Of a DNA stretch of 64,000 nt, positions 1 through 11,329 are shown in pieces. Position numbers and translations under genes: made by a program. The stretch is taken from assembly GCA_033032175.1 (NCBI GenBank), contig CM065325.1, positions 2,818,930-2,882,929 of the forward strand. Direction: 5' to 3'. The stretch comes from Saturnia japonica (lineage: Eukaryota > Arthropoda > Insecta > Lepidoptera > Saturniidae). Under the pieces are notes generated by a model. The model did not search any database. It was not told the DNA's origin and was given only the letters and a program-made list of their open reading frames with translations. The first letter of the stretch is position 1. Each line of letters begins with the position of its first letter.

Positions 1-117
1 AACTTTTTTGTGTTTCGAGTTGTAAAGCTGAAACTTATACATATCGTTACTGGGGTGGTAATGAACCCTTAGGACCTTTCACCTTGACCCCGGGCGTCCC
101 CGTTCAACAGTTATTTG
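1..117. repeat. Diverged direct repeat, copy 1
   Basis: This segment is similar to 470-586, in the same orientation, with a fixed offset of about 469 bp. Both copies share the core TAAAGCTGAAA, then ATATCGTTAC, GGTGGTAA, and CGTCCCCGTTCAA. Identity is roughly 80 percent by eye. It may be the left end of a tandem array that begins before the window, or two copies of a dispersed repeat. I see no convincing coding frame. Confidence 0.55.
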
Positions 118-469
118 TTGATGAAAATTTCATACTTTGATGACATTGTATTGAGGTGAAATCATCAATCTGTAGGTTTATTTTCGACCTGAATGCTACA
201 GGTATCGATTAATAAAGTTACCCCTGATTTACCCTACCGCTTCGTTTTCAAAAATACGATTCAGAATTCGTTTTAAAATTTCAATATACCTATTTTTCTT
301 TATTAAAAGTTGTACATTACCTATGAATTTGGAGTATCTACTTAAATTAACACCAATTATCATTAATAAATTACAAATTTAGCAATTTTAAGCTTTATTT
401 TTACCTTATATACCAAATAATATTGACTTGTAAATTTTATATGTATGAAAATGAACTTGCCTTCTTCAT

Positions 470-586
470 ATTTTTTTTTTGTTTTCAATTATAAAGCTGA
501 AAATTATACATATCGTTACCGAGGTGGTAACGAACGCTTAGGCCCTTTGACATTGAGCCCAGGCGTCCCCGTTCAAAAGATATGAA
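470..586. repeat. Diverged direct repeat, copy 2
   Basis: Second copy of the repeat at 1-117. Similarity fades after the CGTCCCCGTTCAA block, so the sequences between the copies (118-469) and after this copy (587 on) align poorly or not at all. Confidence 0.55.
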
Positions 587-1049
587 TTAATGAAAAATGC
601 ATAATTAGGAACCACTTTCTTTGAAATTGAATTCACTACCAGTAGACATATTGTCAATTTTAGTACCTAGTATAGCTATTGATAAAATAAGAGTTATTTA
701 AAATCATGCCAACGCGTAATTTACTCATTACCTACCATCAACATATTTAATTTTTCTAAAATCCTATGAAAGGGAGGCTCCGATTTCAGCCCACTGTGCG
801 GCGCGGCGGCGTGGCTTAGGTAAAGAGTCCTACAAATAACACTGGAGACGGAGGACACATTCCATTACCTAATGTGGAACACAATGAGATTCTCAAGGAC
901 CATGAGAAAGTTATTTCAAGTACTCTCGTACCGAATGTTTCGTTCGATAGGAATTTCTCTGGCAAAAAGCCGTTTACGTTGAGCATTCGTGAACAGGCTT
1001 TTGCAATAAATTTAACTTGAGGAGCGTTTTGGTAAGTTTTTGAAACTTA
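587..1049. other. No gene seen
   Basis: Mostly AT-rich with one GC-rich patch near 780-830. I see no ORF, structured RNA or terminal repeats. It ends at the TA target site of the mariner element. Confidence 0.5.
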
Positions 1050-1051
1050 TA

Positions 1052-1083
1052 CAAGGTGTCCAGAAAGGGTATCGGGTATTTGT
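1052..1083 (+). repeat. Left terminal inverted repeat of mariner copy 1
   Basis: 32 bp starting CAAGGTGTCCAGAAAGGGTA. It is a perfect inverse of 2323-2354. The TA immediately outside (1050-1051) is the target site. Confidence 0.95.
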
Positions 1084-1167
1084 TTTCGCGCCATATTCGA
1101 AACGGGGCGTCTAAAGGGTGCGGGGAGGGGTTCGTGACGTCCGCCATTTTGTGGAGTTTTAGTCACG

Positions 1168-2247
1168 ATGGAACAGTACTCGGGGACGCATCGCGCATTT
1201 TGCGTACGAGCGTATTATCGTAATGGTGATTCAATAGTGACTGCTCAACGTCTCTATCGTGCGGAATATCGTACACGCCACGCGCCAAGTGACGATAGCA
1301 TTAGGAAATGGATCAGGATGTTCGAGAATACAGGTGCGACAGTTAAAATTCAAAACTCTGGTCGTCCTCGTTCAGTTCGCGATGAAGAAACAATTGAAGA
1401 AGTTGAGGCGTCGGTTCGTCAAAATCCGTCTTTATCCATCCGAAAGCGAAGTCAAGCGTTGAACATCAAAAAATCGTCTTTACATTCGATTTTAAAGAAA
1501 GACTTACATCTAAAAGCCTATAAAATTCAATTGGTTCAAGAATTAAAGGATACGGACTATGCTAATCGACTGAATTTTGCGAACGAAATGCTGCAGCGAT
1601 TTAACAACTTTAACAACACACTGTTCAGTGACGAAGCAAATTTTCACCTGAATGGTCCTGTTAATAAGCAGAATTGTCGGTACTGGGCAGTGGAGAATCT
1701 GAGACGAAAGCATGAACGACCCCTGCATAGCCCAAAGGTCGTTGTTTGGGCCGCTATGTCTGCTAAAGGCATAATTGGTCCTTATTTTCATGAAGATCAA
1801 CGAGGCCGAGCAATTAATGTGAATAGTGACCGTTATTGCGATATGTTGCGAAATTTTTTGGTCCCAGAGTTGCAGGAGTTTGCAGGTTTCAACTCAAGAA
1901 CGTGGTTCCAGCAAGATGGGGCTACTTGCCATACCTCAAATGACTCAATGGAAGTTGTTAACGAATTATTCCCTAATAAAGTCATTTCGCGAAGGGGTAA
2001 CATCAACTGGCCTCCCAGAAGCCCCGACCTTAGCCCGCTTGACTATTTTGCATGGGGATACCTTAAAAGTAAGGTTTATCAAAACAATCCGACGAATCTA
2101 ACCCAGTTAAAGCAAAACATCAGGTCAGAAATGGCAGCAATATCGATAGCTATGTGTCAACGTGTTATCGCCAATCTTCGTTTCCGTTTAGAAGAGTGCC
2201 AGCAACGTAACGGTCATCATTTGGATAACATCATCTTTTCCAAATAA
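1168..2247 (+). CDS. Mariner-type transposase, DD41D (359 aa)
   Basis: DNA transposase that would bind the element's inverted repeats in the nucleus and catalyse cut-and-paste transposition into TA. Residues about 5-60 form an N-terminal helix-turn-helix of the DUF4817 kind. A GRPR motif (66-69 region) links to a second HTH-like segment (about 75-120). The DDE/D catalytic core follows: D155 in FSDEANFHLNG, D250 in FQQDGATCHT, and D292 in SPLDYFAWG. Spacing between the last two aspartates is 41, hence DD41D. Length fits the family (about 340-360 aa). The ATG at 1168 lies about 115 bp inside the left inverted repeat, with no upstream in-frame alternative needed. AATAAA-like signals follow the stop within 40 bp. 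It differs from the 35158-36237 copy at nine residues, none of them catalytic. Confidence 0.95.
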   Translation: MEQYSGTHRAFCVRAYYRNGDSIVTAQRLYRAEYRTRHAPSDDSIRKWIRMFENTGATVKIQNSGRPRSVRDEETIEEVEASVRQNPSLSIRKRSQALNIKKSSLHSILKKDLHLKAYKIQLVQELKDTDYANRLNFANEMLQRFNNFNNTLFSDEANFHLNGPVNKQNCRYWAVENLRRKHERPLHSPKVVVWAAMSAKGIIGPYFHEDQRGRAINVNSDRYCDMLRNFLVPELQEFAGFNSRTWFQQDGATCHTSNDSMEVVNELFPNKVISRRGNINWPPRSPDLSPLDYFAWGYLKSKVYQNNPTNLTQLKQNIRSEMAAISIAMCQRVIANLRFRLEECQQRNGHHLDNIIFSK

Positions 2248-2322
2248 TTCTCCAATTCATATGCTAATAATAAACAATAAACTTTTTTATTGCATACAAA
2301 TAATTTTTGTTTCATTGAACTT

Positions 2323-2354
2323 ACAAATACCCGATACCCTTTCTGGACACCTTG
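2323..2354 (-). repeat. Right terminal inverted repeat of mariner copy 1
   Basis: Perfect inverse of 1052-1083. TA at 2355-2356 is the second target-site copy. Confidence 0.95.
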
Positions 2355-2501
2355 TACAATTACATAATTAAAAAGGCAACGAGATATTCATTAAATTGAT
2401 TAAAAAATATTTACACTTTTATTTTGATTAATAATATAACATTTCTAAATAATGCTTCAAGTGTGAGAATCTTGTATATTGAATTTTCGAACTGATTCTA
2501 T

Positions 2502-2816
2502 ACTAGCTGGGCCCCACGGTTTCACCCGTGTTAAATTTATTTGGACAACTCTCCAACGCGCCCTCGTCAACCTGTAGCGTGTAATTGTTCTCACTTCTCA
2601 TACTTGCCCAATATCTTTTCAGGTTGCTTTACGTTCATCGTTACTGCTCCGCTTCTTAAGAATCGTAAGGAAGTCCTTACTCATTAGCGTGATATTATAT
2701 AGCGTATAGCCTTCCTCAATAAATAGGTTACAAAGTGCAAAAAGAATTTTTCAAATCTGACTGGTAGTTCCAGAGATTATCCTCTAAATGTCTACATAAT
2801 CATTATATTAATAATA
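2502..2816 (+). repeat. Interspersed repeat family B, internally deleted copy
   Basis: Begins ACTAGCTGGGCCCCACGG followed by GTTTCACCCGTGTTAAATT. It ends after GGTAGTTCCAGAGATTA and a degraded TATTAATAATAT tail. The copy at 51159-51789 has the same head and tail with a longer middle. Such repeats are common in Lepidoptera; the class (SINE, non-autonomous LINE or Helitron-like) cannot be fixed from this sequence. Confidence 0.6.
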
Positions 2817-3584
2817 TGTGAAGCAAAAACTTTGTCCTTTTTTAAGCGTATTGCGTGCACGGAAGACTGAGATTTGGCATGGTTGATTTATATGGAGAAG
2901 GAGTGCGGAAAGCTAAAATTTATCTATAACATCTGTTACTAATATATTAAATTAAATAAATTAATACTGTGAATCCTAACCCGACCCGTGCCATTGAACT
3001 AAGACCTCCCAAAATATTGACATTGTCACTCAATGAAAAGTGTCAGCAAGTGATATAATATTCATTGTTTAGGTTCATACTGCAAAAGTCAAACAGAAAA
3101 TAGTCTATGATTAAAAAGTCGCTGGTCGAATTTCGAAACAAACTTATAATCATATAGGTATAAACATAATGATAGTGAATATTACATACCGACCAAATGG
3201 GTATAAGTACGTAGTTATGTGTTATTTATTCACTTCATAAAAGGATATAAATTAAAAATAAAGAAATAGTAGTTTGTAAGTTTGATTTTCTCGCCATTTA
3301 ATTTCGTTTTCTATTCAAACTAATGGTTGGAAGTAAAACCTTCACCTTAGATGTATAAGGGCGTAAGTCAAACAAATTAGTTCTAAATTACATCCTTATT
3401 GTTCCAGGGTAAAGTAAATAGATTGCCGTAAGAGTGCATTTACGACTTACGCAGTCACGCATCACACGCTGGATTAGTGTTCCATTTACGTGAGATTACG
3501 TTAAACGGATTTTATTGTTTGTTGAATGAGTTTAATAGAGGGTGGAACGATTTTTGTGTGAGGTTAGGAAATATTGAAAATATT
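2817..3584. other. No gene seen
   Basis: AT-rich, no ORF of note, no clear repeat boundaries. Confidence 0.45.
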
Positions 3585-4025
3585 ACATATTTTTTCTGTA
3601 ATGCAATATTGCAAGCACAACAGATAAATCAAATTATAGAATAACCACTTCCTTCAGTTTAATCACGCTGTATAAAAAAAAAGGCAAAGTATTTTCGGGT
3701 TGGGTTACTATATCGAAAGGGAGCCGCTGATGAATAGCATGAACTTGAAACTATAAAATTAAAGGTGTTTTTCCACAGCATTTTTACAGAACCTTATTCG
3801 GATGATGCTAAGATGTTATATGATTTGGTAGTGCTATCTCATCAGCGACTCTCTTGATTTGATATTATAAAGTATTGGGTACATGGCGACTGATATATTC
3901 AGTCGAACGAAGATACATAAAACGAAAAAAAAAAACAATATTTTTTACTGTACTCGTATATTGCTAACACAACAGATAAATAAATAACAGACAAATAAAT
4001 TTAAAAAAGCACAGAGTATTTTTTA
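3585..4025. repeat. Direct repeats flanking an imperfect foldback
   Basis: Two similar segments (about 3585-3700 and 3938-4025) share TATTTTTT-CTGTA, then ATATTGC-AACACAACAGATAAAT, and a later GTATTTT block. Between them an imperfect inverted repeat pairs GGGAGCCGCTGATGA (about 3719) with TCATCAGCGACTCTC (about 3840), giving a hairpin of about 165 bp. This could be a small inverted-repeat element that landed in a duplicated sequence. Confidence 0.4.
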
Positions 4026-4604
4026 TGCAAATAAATTTGTGGTTAAAATACGGTCATAATAAAGTCTTTAAATACAGGTACATTATATGTAATATTTTCA
4101 AATACACTTATAAATTTTTCGCAGGATAAAATAAGTGAAGCAGTCTGTTCAAAGTATAGTATGAAAAAATTTATATGTATTTTATAAAATAATAAAACAT
4201 CAAATAGCCGTTTGTTCACAGCTCACGCAGTTCCCTGGCATGTTATTATCACATCATAATATGCTTCGTTCTTCCAGGGTTTTCAGAATAATATAAACAT
4301 TAGACTAGGTATAACTCATCATAAAATTTTAGTTAGAGGCCAGTTCTATTGAAATCATTTATTAACTTCGTCCTAATAGGCATAAAAATATATTTCAAAC
4401 CACGGCACGTGTTCACTCAATAATGTAGAATTACATTTCTTTTGCCAGAAATGATAGTGATTGATCTATAAACAGATGTGTTTGGATGTCGAAATAATTT
4501 GAAGAGGCAGACTGCGTAACCAATAGAGTTTTATATAAAAAAAACCTCATCTGAACTCATCTGTGTAAAAAACAATTTATCTAATTTGCACTTATTTCAA
4601 ATTC

Positions 4605-4945
4605 ACTAATGAAATGGTTAGCACGGCAAGTGACGGCACTGTGCCCGGTGGTAAGCATAGTACAATCCAAAAACAACGGCAACAATAACAAATCAAGAAG
4701 CTTCTCGGCAGCTGGGATATACACTGGCTGATCCCGAAACGCGACAAACCAAAAGAGAGTCTCTTTTACGGGAACCATTTGTAAGGTGGTGGTCGCAACC
4801 CAGTCAGGTACAAATACGTTAGCTACCACTAGCTAATCCTAGAACGAGCCATTCCTAAGCGTGCCACTATGGCGGATGTTACACCTAATATATGTTGAGT
4901 GTGATCCATTCGGATATAATTGTCGTGTCCGTCCACCCAGAATTT
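4605..4945 (+). repeat. Interspersed repeat family E
   Basis: Contains the blocks CACGGCAAGTGACGGCACT, GGTAAGCATAGTACAATCC, GATATACACTGGCTGATCCC, GTGGTGGTCGCAACCCAG and GTGCCACTATGGCGGATGTT, in this order. The reverse complement of the same order of blocks is present at 38764-39010. Partial copies lie near 6903-6950, 23930-24150 and 51855-51935. A short ORF inside it on the minus strand is incidental. Confidence 0.55.
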
Positions 4946-6199
4946 AATGTCTATGAAATTTATTTATAAGTATCGCTGACAGCCCTAATACTTCTCATGT
5001 TCCATTAAAAATTGCGACTACATTTTCCTTACCTCGAGGCTGGACGATAGCGTGGTACCTCACTGGGCACCGCATAGAATGCACCTTGCATCCTATATAC
5101 GTACAAATACTATTCACACATTGAAAGCCGATGCACTGTTCTTTAAGCTTCATCGCGTATATATTGACGTCAAATAGGTATATTTAATTTTTTTAACTAA
5201 TAAAATTGTGTTACAAAATAAATACTACATCAAAACTTATGTCAATGTGATTTGATCGTAGTTTGTTAGTTTATTTGAAAATAGATCATGTTGTTTTTAT
5301 AAGTATCATCAGAATTTTTTATATCAAAACTTCTTACATTATGATAGTTATTTTTACATGCGCACGTTGTATTATAAAAATCTATTATGAAGATGATTAC
5401 TAAAGCTCTTATTTTATTCTTTTGAAGGCAGAGTCACACTCGATGTTATGTGACGAATGTATGATATGAAACGTGCGTACATAAGTAGGTACACGAATGT
5501 ACTTATTTGACAATATTACGTACGATCACAACGAGTAAATCGGCTTTTGATTTTTATTCAGTATTTAAGCTATTTTTACATCACAGTCGATTTCAATCTT
5601 TGTCTGTTTTTTGATGAAACATTTAGCATTAATCTGAAATTCATAATATTTTATTTCAAACAACGTGTAAAATGACTATTGAAATGTAAGAAAAGAAACA
5701 CATTGTTTTTACATTCGTGTGATTAAAAATATTGTACGATACCACGAGCAATTAATGTAATTTTTTTACATTTACTACCACTTATAACTCTTTCATAGAT
5801 TATGTAGTAAATTTGACTAAAGAAAAGATTCAAAAGAACTAACATGACAGCAACATCGATTTAGTTCCAACCTCGTGGGATGAAGAGATATTGGTTTTCT
5901 GATTGCGCGTCTAGGCACGTGTTGGCTTAAATTCATTGCTCCACACATAATATGTGGTCATATACATGAATTAACCTACAATGCATTGATTACATAGATA
6001 TGCGTTTGTACACAGATACAACAGTAACAGAAACAAATACACTGGTTACAAAAAAAACATTTATATTAAAATACATTAATAACAATTAAATGCACTTTTT
6101 TCTATTCTAGCACTTTGCTTGTTTCTATAATAAGTCGAAGACAAAAATATTAAATTACAAAATCTTTAGTAATTTTAACAAAAAATAAAATACAATGTT
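4946..6199. other. No gene seen
   Basis: AT-rich with a short GC-richer patch near 5035-5110. I see no ORF or repeat with clear ends. Confidence 0.45.
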
Positions 6200-6465
6200 C
6201 GACGAATGCTGCAAGTTGTCTTAATGGTTGAGTATTTAAGACCAGTAGAATATCGATTCGATGACACCAGGTTCGAGTCCCGTTAATATATACATACATA
6301 CCTAACAAATATTTTTTCGGGATTCGTACAATTACTTATTTTAATTGATGCAACATTTGAATTCTCAAATTGCCCATATGTGGGCTGATGTCTTGTGGCG
6401 AAAGCTTTCGTTTTCCCTCGGGAAGAGGCTTTTACAGTAGGACCCTTACGGACTAGGATAAGTAT
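6200..6465 (+). repeat. tRNA-derived SINE (putative)
   Basis: A head with an A-box-like TCTTAATGGTTGAGTAT and a B-box-like AGGTTCGAGTCCC (6268-6280) is followed by a body containing TTGCCCATATGTGGGC and GGAAGAGGCTTTTACAGTAG. The A/B spacing fits a pol III internal promoter. It does not fold as a complete tRNA. Confidence 0.45.
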
Positions 6466-7663
6466 GATTATAATATTTTATCGATAAGCAGGCGAATTTA
6501 CATAAAACAATTTAAAAAAAATATTTTCCTTAATTCTGATGATCATCACCCAGTCTGCGCCTTCTACGCATAAACATCCGTCTTTATATATTTATAGTAT
6601 CCTGTTGTAACCAGAACAGTAAACCCAGACATGAAATTTTTTTACGTTATGAACTTACGATGTACATTATCTAATGGATGTAAAAAGTAGCACGTGTCAA
6701 AGATAGAACATAGTGTGGGGAGAGGTACCTATCGATATAATATGTAAGCAAGTATTAAATGTTGCTATTCTGTTGTCATTCTATAGTAAGCATGCCATGC
6801 TTTTACACAAATCTTTCAATGTAACTAAACCTTAAACTCGCAACACTTAAATCTAAAACCTTACAGCCGTAAAATGCAGATTTATATCCACTAATCATCA
6901 TTTTTGTTCTTGCGGTGGACACCGTTGTTTTTGGATTGTACTGTGCTTACATCGATCACAATGCTGTTACTTTGCCATATTACTGTAAAATAAGTGACTT
7001 CTTTAGTGTGTTTAATTGCCAGTGCTATCGACGTCGCATAAAAAATAGTACTAACCGCGTGTGTTTCATAAGATTTCCCTTCAAATAAATCTCAGAAATT
7101 ATATAAATTTTAACTGCCTTAAGGTATAAATTTTCAAAAAGCCTTTCTGATATAAGAAATTCCTGTGCTATATCACTAAATGTCATGCTTTTAGTGCCAC
7201 CGGTATAAGACGTGCATTGTCCTGTCAGTCAGTCTTAAAAATCTTGTCAAGTAAATTACTATCGATATAGATGTCAAATTGCTTTCCCTGTAACAACACT
7301 GCGGATGTTTAAAAAAAGCTGTAATAGATACCGCGGTTAAATGGTTTGGGACTTAACCGACTAACGTTATAATTAGATAAATTGTTGCGGTAAATGTGGT
7401 TAAAGGGTTTCATTATTTCGTGTTTGTAACTGAATAGTTTAAGCAGAAAGCAATTGGGAAGGTTTGTGTCGTTCCTTACCTGTTTACCGTAAATCTATGA
7501 ACTACTGTATTCTACAAGGTATTATTTATTTAATTTTTTTGACAATATAACACAAGGCCAACTTAATCTGCGGCGAACAGTATTAGCAGTACATGGCAAT
7601 TTGCTATAACACATGCTAAGCTGAAGCCCTTTCCGATGTCGAATGCGGTATTTCTTTAGCAAT
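6466..7663. other. No gene seen
   Basis: AT-rich. Around 6903-6950 there is a short inverted fragment of family E (GGATTGTACTGTGCTTAC). Nothing else is identifiable. Confidence 0.45.
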
Positions 7664-8165
7664 ATCTATCTATACAATTAATAAAATTGAAGTGTCTGTT
7701 TGTAATGTTAAAATAACAGCTTTTTACTAAAAACCTTTTTTAATTTTTATCTGTCTGTCTGTTTGTTTCGGGTAATCCCCGAAACGGTTGGACCGATTTC
7801 GACGGGACTTACACTTGTGGGTAGCTGATATTATAAGACGTAGCTTAGGCTACTTTTATTTTTGAGAAATAATTAGGGTTCCGCGCAAATAAAATAGCAG
7901 GTCATGGTGAATCAATTCGGTCGCTTAAATGGCTTACGCCGAGTATACCATAAGAGATTTATCAAGTTAATGTACTAGTTAATTATAGAGATTAAAAAGA
8001 CCTGTAAAAAGTCAAGGAGATTGTATCTCCATCTCTTAAGGAACACCCACCCGCAATAAGCATTTTTGTCTATAAAATAACCGGGAGCGGCGAGCAAGGT
8101 TCGTGCGTGTACCCGATCGACTGCATTCTGTAGTCCACGTGAGCGAAGCCGCGGGCACAGCTAGT
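7664..8165 (-). repeat. Interspersed repeat family A, minus-strand copy
   Basis: On the minus strand it starts ACTAGCTGTGCCCGCGG, continues CTTCGCTCACGTGGACTACA, passes through GATTCACCATGACC and the AACCGTTTCGGGGATTACCC block, then an AACAAACAGACAGACAGA tract, and ends TTAATTGTATAGATAGAT. Same order as the copies at 34865-36694 and 61368-61886. About 500 bp, no coding capacity. Confidence 0.75.
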
Positions 8166-8229
8166 TATAAATACAAGTACCTAATACTTTAATGTATTGT
8201 AATTATGTCAGTGTTTTCAACATGTAATT

Positions 8230-8421
8230 AATGTGCTTTCTTTCTTTTCGAAACTAAGCATAGCTTGTATTATGGTAACTAAATAGCCGACATACATATA
8301 CATTTAAATGTTTAACACACAGACACACAATTATGCTTCTTATCACCCAAAAATCAGTTACGTGCAGGAATCGAACTCGCGATCTCTAGGTTCTATAAAA
8401 TAGGGAATACTACCACGCACG
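8230..8421 (-). repeat. tRNA-derived SINE, minus strand
   Basis: Read on the minus strand, a head with A-box-like CGTGCGTGGTAGTAT and B-box-like GAGTTCGATTCC leads into a body with TTTAAATGTATATGTATGTC and GTTACCATAATACAAGC. A related, clearer copy is at 25095-25300, and a body fragment at 22088-22150. Confidence 0.6.
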
Positions 8422-10496
8422 AGTTTTGCCAAGAGTTTTTACGTTTTGTTCATAATTATAGCTAGCTATTTAATTTTCTTTCAATTGCCTAATTTGACAT
8501 TACAGTTTTTTTACATGCAAAATAAAAAAATGGAAATAAAAAACAAATTTGAATAGGGTCTAGAAATTATAATAATTAATATGGTTTTAGAACAGTTAAA
8601 TTTATATATTTGATGGTTTAAAATTATTGCACTCCACACGGTGATATACTATAGAGATTTGGTCAGAGTAGTCAAGAGGTTGTATGTCCTGGGATAAATA
8701 ATAGAATGACTGTTTATTAGAAACCATTCTCAACATCGAAGCTTCAATTGATGGAATCTTATACAATTTATGCTGGAGTAGTAAGAATCGATTTGCGAAC
8801 CAAATCAGCCATGGATTATTTCCTCTGGATTTTTAAAATTAAAGTAATAACAAAATTGTACTTTGCAATATACGGCATAAAATCGTAAATGTAGATATAG
8901 ATGGATAAAGACGTTACAAAGAAATGCAAGGACCGCATGCATTTGGCTACAGTAGGTACTATAAGACTTTAACGTTAAGGATATCCTGTCTTTATAATAC
9001 GAATGACTGATAAATAAATACAATACAATTGTGAACTGCTAATTGATTATTATCTATAGCATCGGCATACCGTTCTATTTGGAATTGTTGTTTGCGAGTT
9101 AGTGATAAGTTTTTCAAGTAACCTAATGAATCTTTTTTTTACTCATCGACTGTGACCTATTCCGTTTTCCTTATCAATCATCTATCAATTTTGGAAATAC
9201 ATTCCATTCTAGGTTACATACCTACTCTTATTAATTGATAGCCATCTTTTGAGTCCGTTACTGAGATTCATAGTTTATCTAAAACATTACAACCATATTT
9301 TAAACCTTTTTATTGCTGTTAGTTTACTAACGACATTCCAGGACTGCATTTGCGTTAATTACAACATAAAATTTAATAAACAGCTTCCTATTAGTGAAAT
9401 ATTTTTTTGAATCGAATCAGTTATTACAGAGATTACCTCCAACAAACATACACACACTTTGCCTATCAATAATAGAAGTATGATTTTGAAGTGTGTAACG
9501 AGAACAAAAATATTGTATCACTTTAAAATCAACGTAATTTAATTTCACATTAGACGTAGACAAGATGATCCAATCACAACAAAATCCAAACAACATATTT
9601 GTCACATGACCCGAAACATTCCAGGCCTTGCGAATTTACCACGACACAGAACATTTTATTTGCCTCATTACATGTTCTCACAACACCAGACCTTGAATTT
9701 TGAGGGAATCTATTAAATGTTATACAACTTTAAAGTGAGGTTGTTAAAGTCGAAAGTTCTAAAGTGGCTTGCATTCCTGCATGATTATAAATTGAGTAGA
9801 AGCAATCGCGTTGGCGTTCGCCGATTTAATAAACCATTTATCCCATGACTTGTGACGTTTTCTTTTTCTTTTAGTAACAGGGATCATTTACTAGTATTAC
9901 TAAAACCATAGCTTCATAGGATCTTCCTTCTCTTTTTACTGAATGGCAACTGTGTTCTTGCATAGAATATTTTTACAATTATCTTGCAATCATCAAACAT
10001 ATCTTTAAAAAGATGGCTGCCCCTTCATAACATTTTCCAGGGAGTTTCAGTGGCAATAAAATGCATGTTTCTAGTTTTATTTATAATCCACTTCACTTGT
10101 GCATAATAACCAAACTATATCACATTATATAATATAGAGCCAAATAACACAATCTTATGAATTAAAACGAAAACCACCACATAACACTTCAAGATTCCGC
10201 CAAAAACTTATCATAAGATCCAAATCTATCTTGATTATCTTCTAACTACGTATTAAATTTAGGGTAGATTAAAGTCCACATTGTTACATACATAAATACG
10301 TCCGTGACTCGGCCTCCGTCTCACGGGACGACGGGACCAACACTACACTACAGCCAATCCTTTTGAATTTTTATTCCCAACTAAAAGTTTAGTAATACAA
10401 GTATTGAGAATTTGTGATACAATTCACTGCGCGGTTTCATTTCTGATATATATAAGTACCAAGAACCAAGAACGGCTAAGCGGTTAACTTATATGC
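8422..10496. other. No gene seen
   Basis: About 2 kb of AT-rich sequence. Short ORFs of 60-70 codons are AT-driven and show no recognisable domain. The base composition rises sharply near 10480 where the next fragment begins. Confidence 0.45.
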
Positions 10497-10868
10497 GGTG
10501 GAGTGGGAGCGAGAGGTATTCCAGCGAAATCTCTCTATAACTTGTTAAAAGACCTCGGCCTGTCGAGAACTGCATTAAGTTCTATTTTAGAACGGTTATC
10601 TAAAGCAGCATTAACAGGCTCTTACCAAATCTGGCTTAGCAGGGAGGCCAATCTGGGTTGGCGGGCAGTCAAGGTGAGCGCTAATGTGCACCATAAGGGG
10701 GCCCCTGAAATCTACACCTGGGTCACAAGACCCGGAGACTGCTCGTGTTCCCTCTGTCTGCTACACGAAGGACCCAGCACCCGCACGGTGAATCCATGGA
10801 ATGCTAAGATGTTTGTCTCTATAAATTATGTAAAAACCGCAGGATATGAAATTTCACCGTATTACTAA
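10497..10868 (+). pseudogene. Probable 3'-terminal coding fragment of a non-LTR retrotransposon
   Basis: A 121-codon frame opens right at a composition change and closes with a stop at 10866-10868. Its first 50 residues (VGARGIPAKSLYNLL, then LGLSRTALSSI, then SYQIWLSRE) match in layout the short conserved segment that follows the reverse transcriptase in several non-LTR ORF2 proteins (V-GARG-IP...L..LGL...). The rest, including CSCSLCLLHEGP, is unrecognised. An in-frame stop at about 10485 and no upstream RT sequence suggest a 5'-truncated insertion. The family assignment is inference; only the open frame and composition are seen directly. Confidence 0.4.
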
Positions 10869-10915
10869 CATAATTAGTTTAGTAAAGAGAAAAACAATAA
10901 TTAAAATATTAATTG

Positions 10916-11329
10916 TTAAAGTGCTGTTGGGTACGCGTCACTTCCCCTCTGCGTGAGGGGGGGGGGGGGGGGGGTGTGTGACGTTTCCCCGGTTTGGACG
11001 GGCGTTTTGTTGCGCCGGATGCCCGTCTCGTAGACGCCGTACGGATTGCCAGTGGGACGCGATGTTAGTAGTGAGGGGGTCCGGGGGGTGCAATAATGCA
11101 CGACCGCTTGAGGTGCCGGGTCTTCAATGAAAGTCGAAATCTTGTTTGTTGTTTGCAGGACGACCAAAGCTTTCTTCTTGTTTGTTACTTGTACTCGTTG
11201 AATTGCGCCGTGCCCCATACGGCCCCTCTTCGAGCTTAATTCGGAGAATGACCGTAAAGAGAGCCCCGCTTTATTTCGTGCTTTAATTTTAATATTTCTT
11301 TCATTATATATCTTATGTACACATGCCAT
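10916..11329 (-). other. GC-rich patch with a 137-codon minus-strand frame and a G18 run
   Basis: This GC-rich block stands out in AT-rich DNA. A continuous 137-codon frame runs on the minus strand; the peptide is basic and proline-rich at its end (PPPPP from the C run) and I recognise no domain. The plus strand carries 18 consecutive G at 10957-10974. It could be a piece of a retroelement 5' UTR or gag, or a non-coding repeat. Nothing links it firmly to the fragment at 10497-10868. Confidence 0.35.

Larger units (their letters stand above)
1052..2354 (+). mobile_element. Tc1/mariner DNA transposon, DD41D type, copy 1 (complete)
   Basis: A full-length 1,303-bp element with perfect 32-bp terminal inverted repeats, flanked by TA on both sides (1050-1051 and 2355-2356). 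It carries a single intronless transposase gene. The same element occurs at 35042-36344 with the same length, no indels and 14 substitutions. TA target duplication, short inverted repeats and about 1.3 kb length are the standard hallmarks of the Tc1/mariner superfamily. With intact ends and an intact ORF it could in principle still be active; that is inference. Confidence 0.95.

Noticed and set aside
1543..1800. 85-codon minus-strand frame within mariner copy 1 (and its counterpart in copy 2)
   Set aside because: Shadow of the transposase gene; duplicated only because the element is.
6241..6282. Possible tRNA gene (GGTTCGAGTCCC)
   Set aside because: B-box only with a weak A-box; no cloverleaf.
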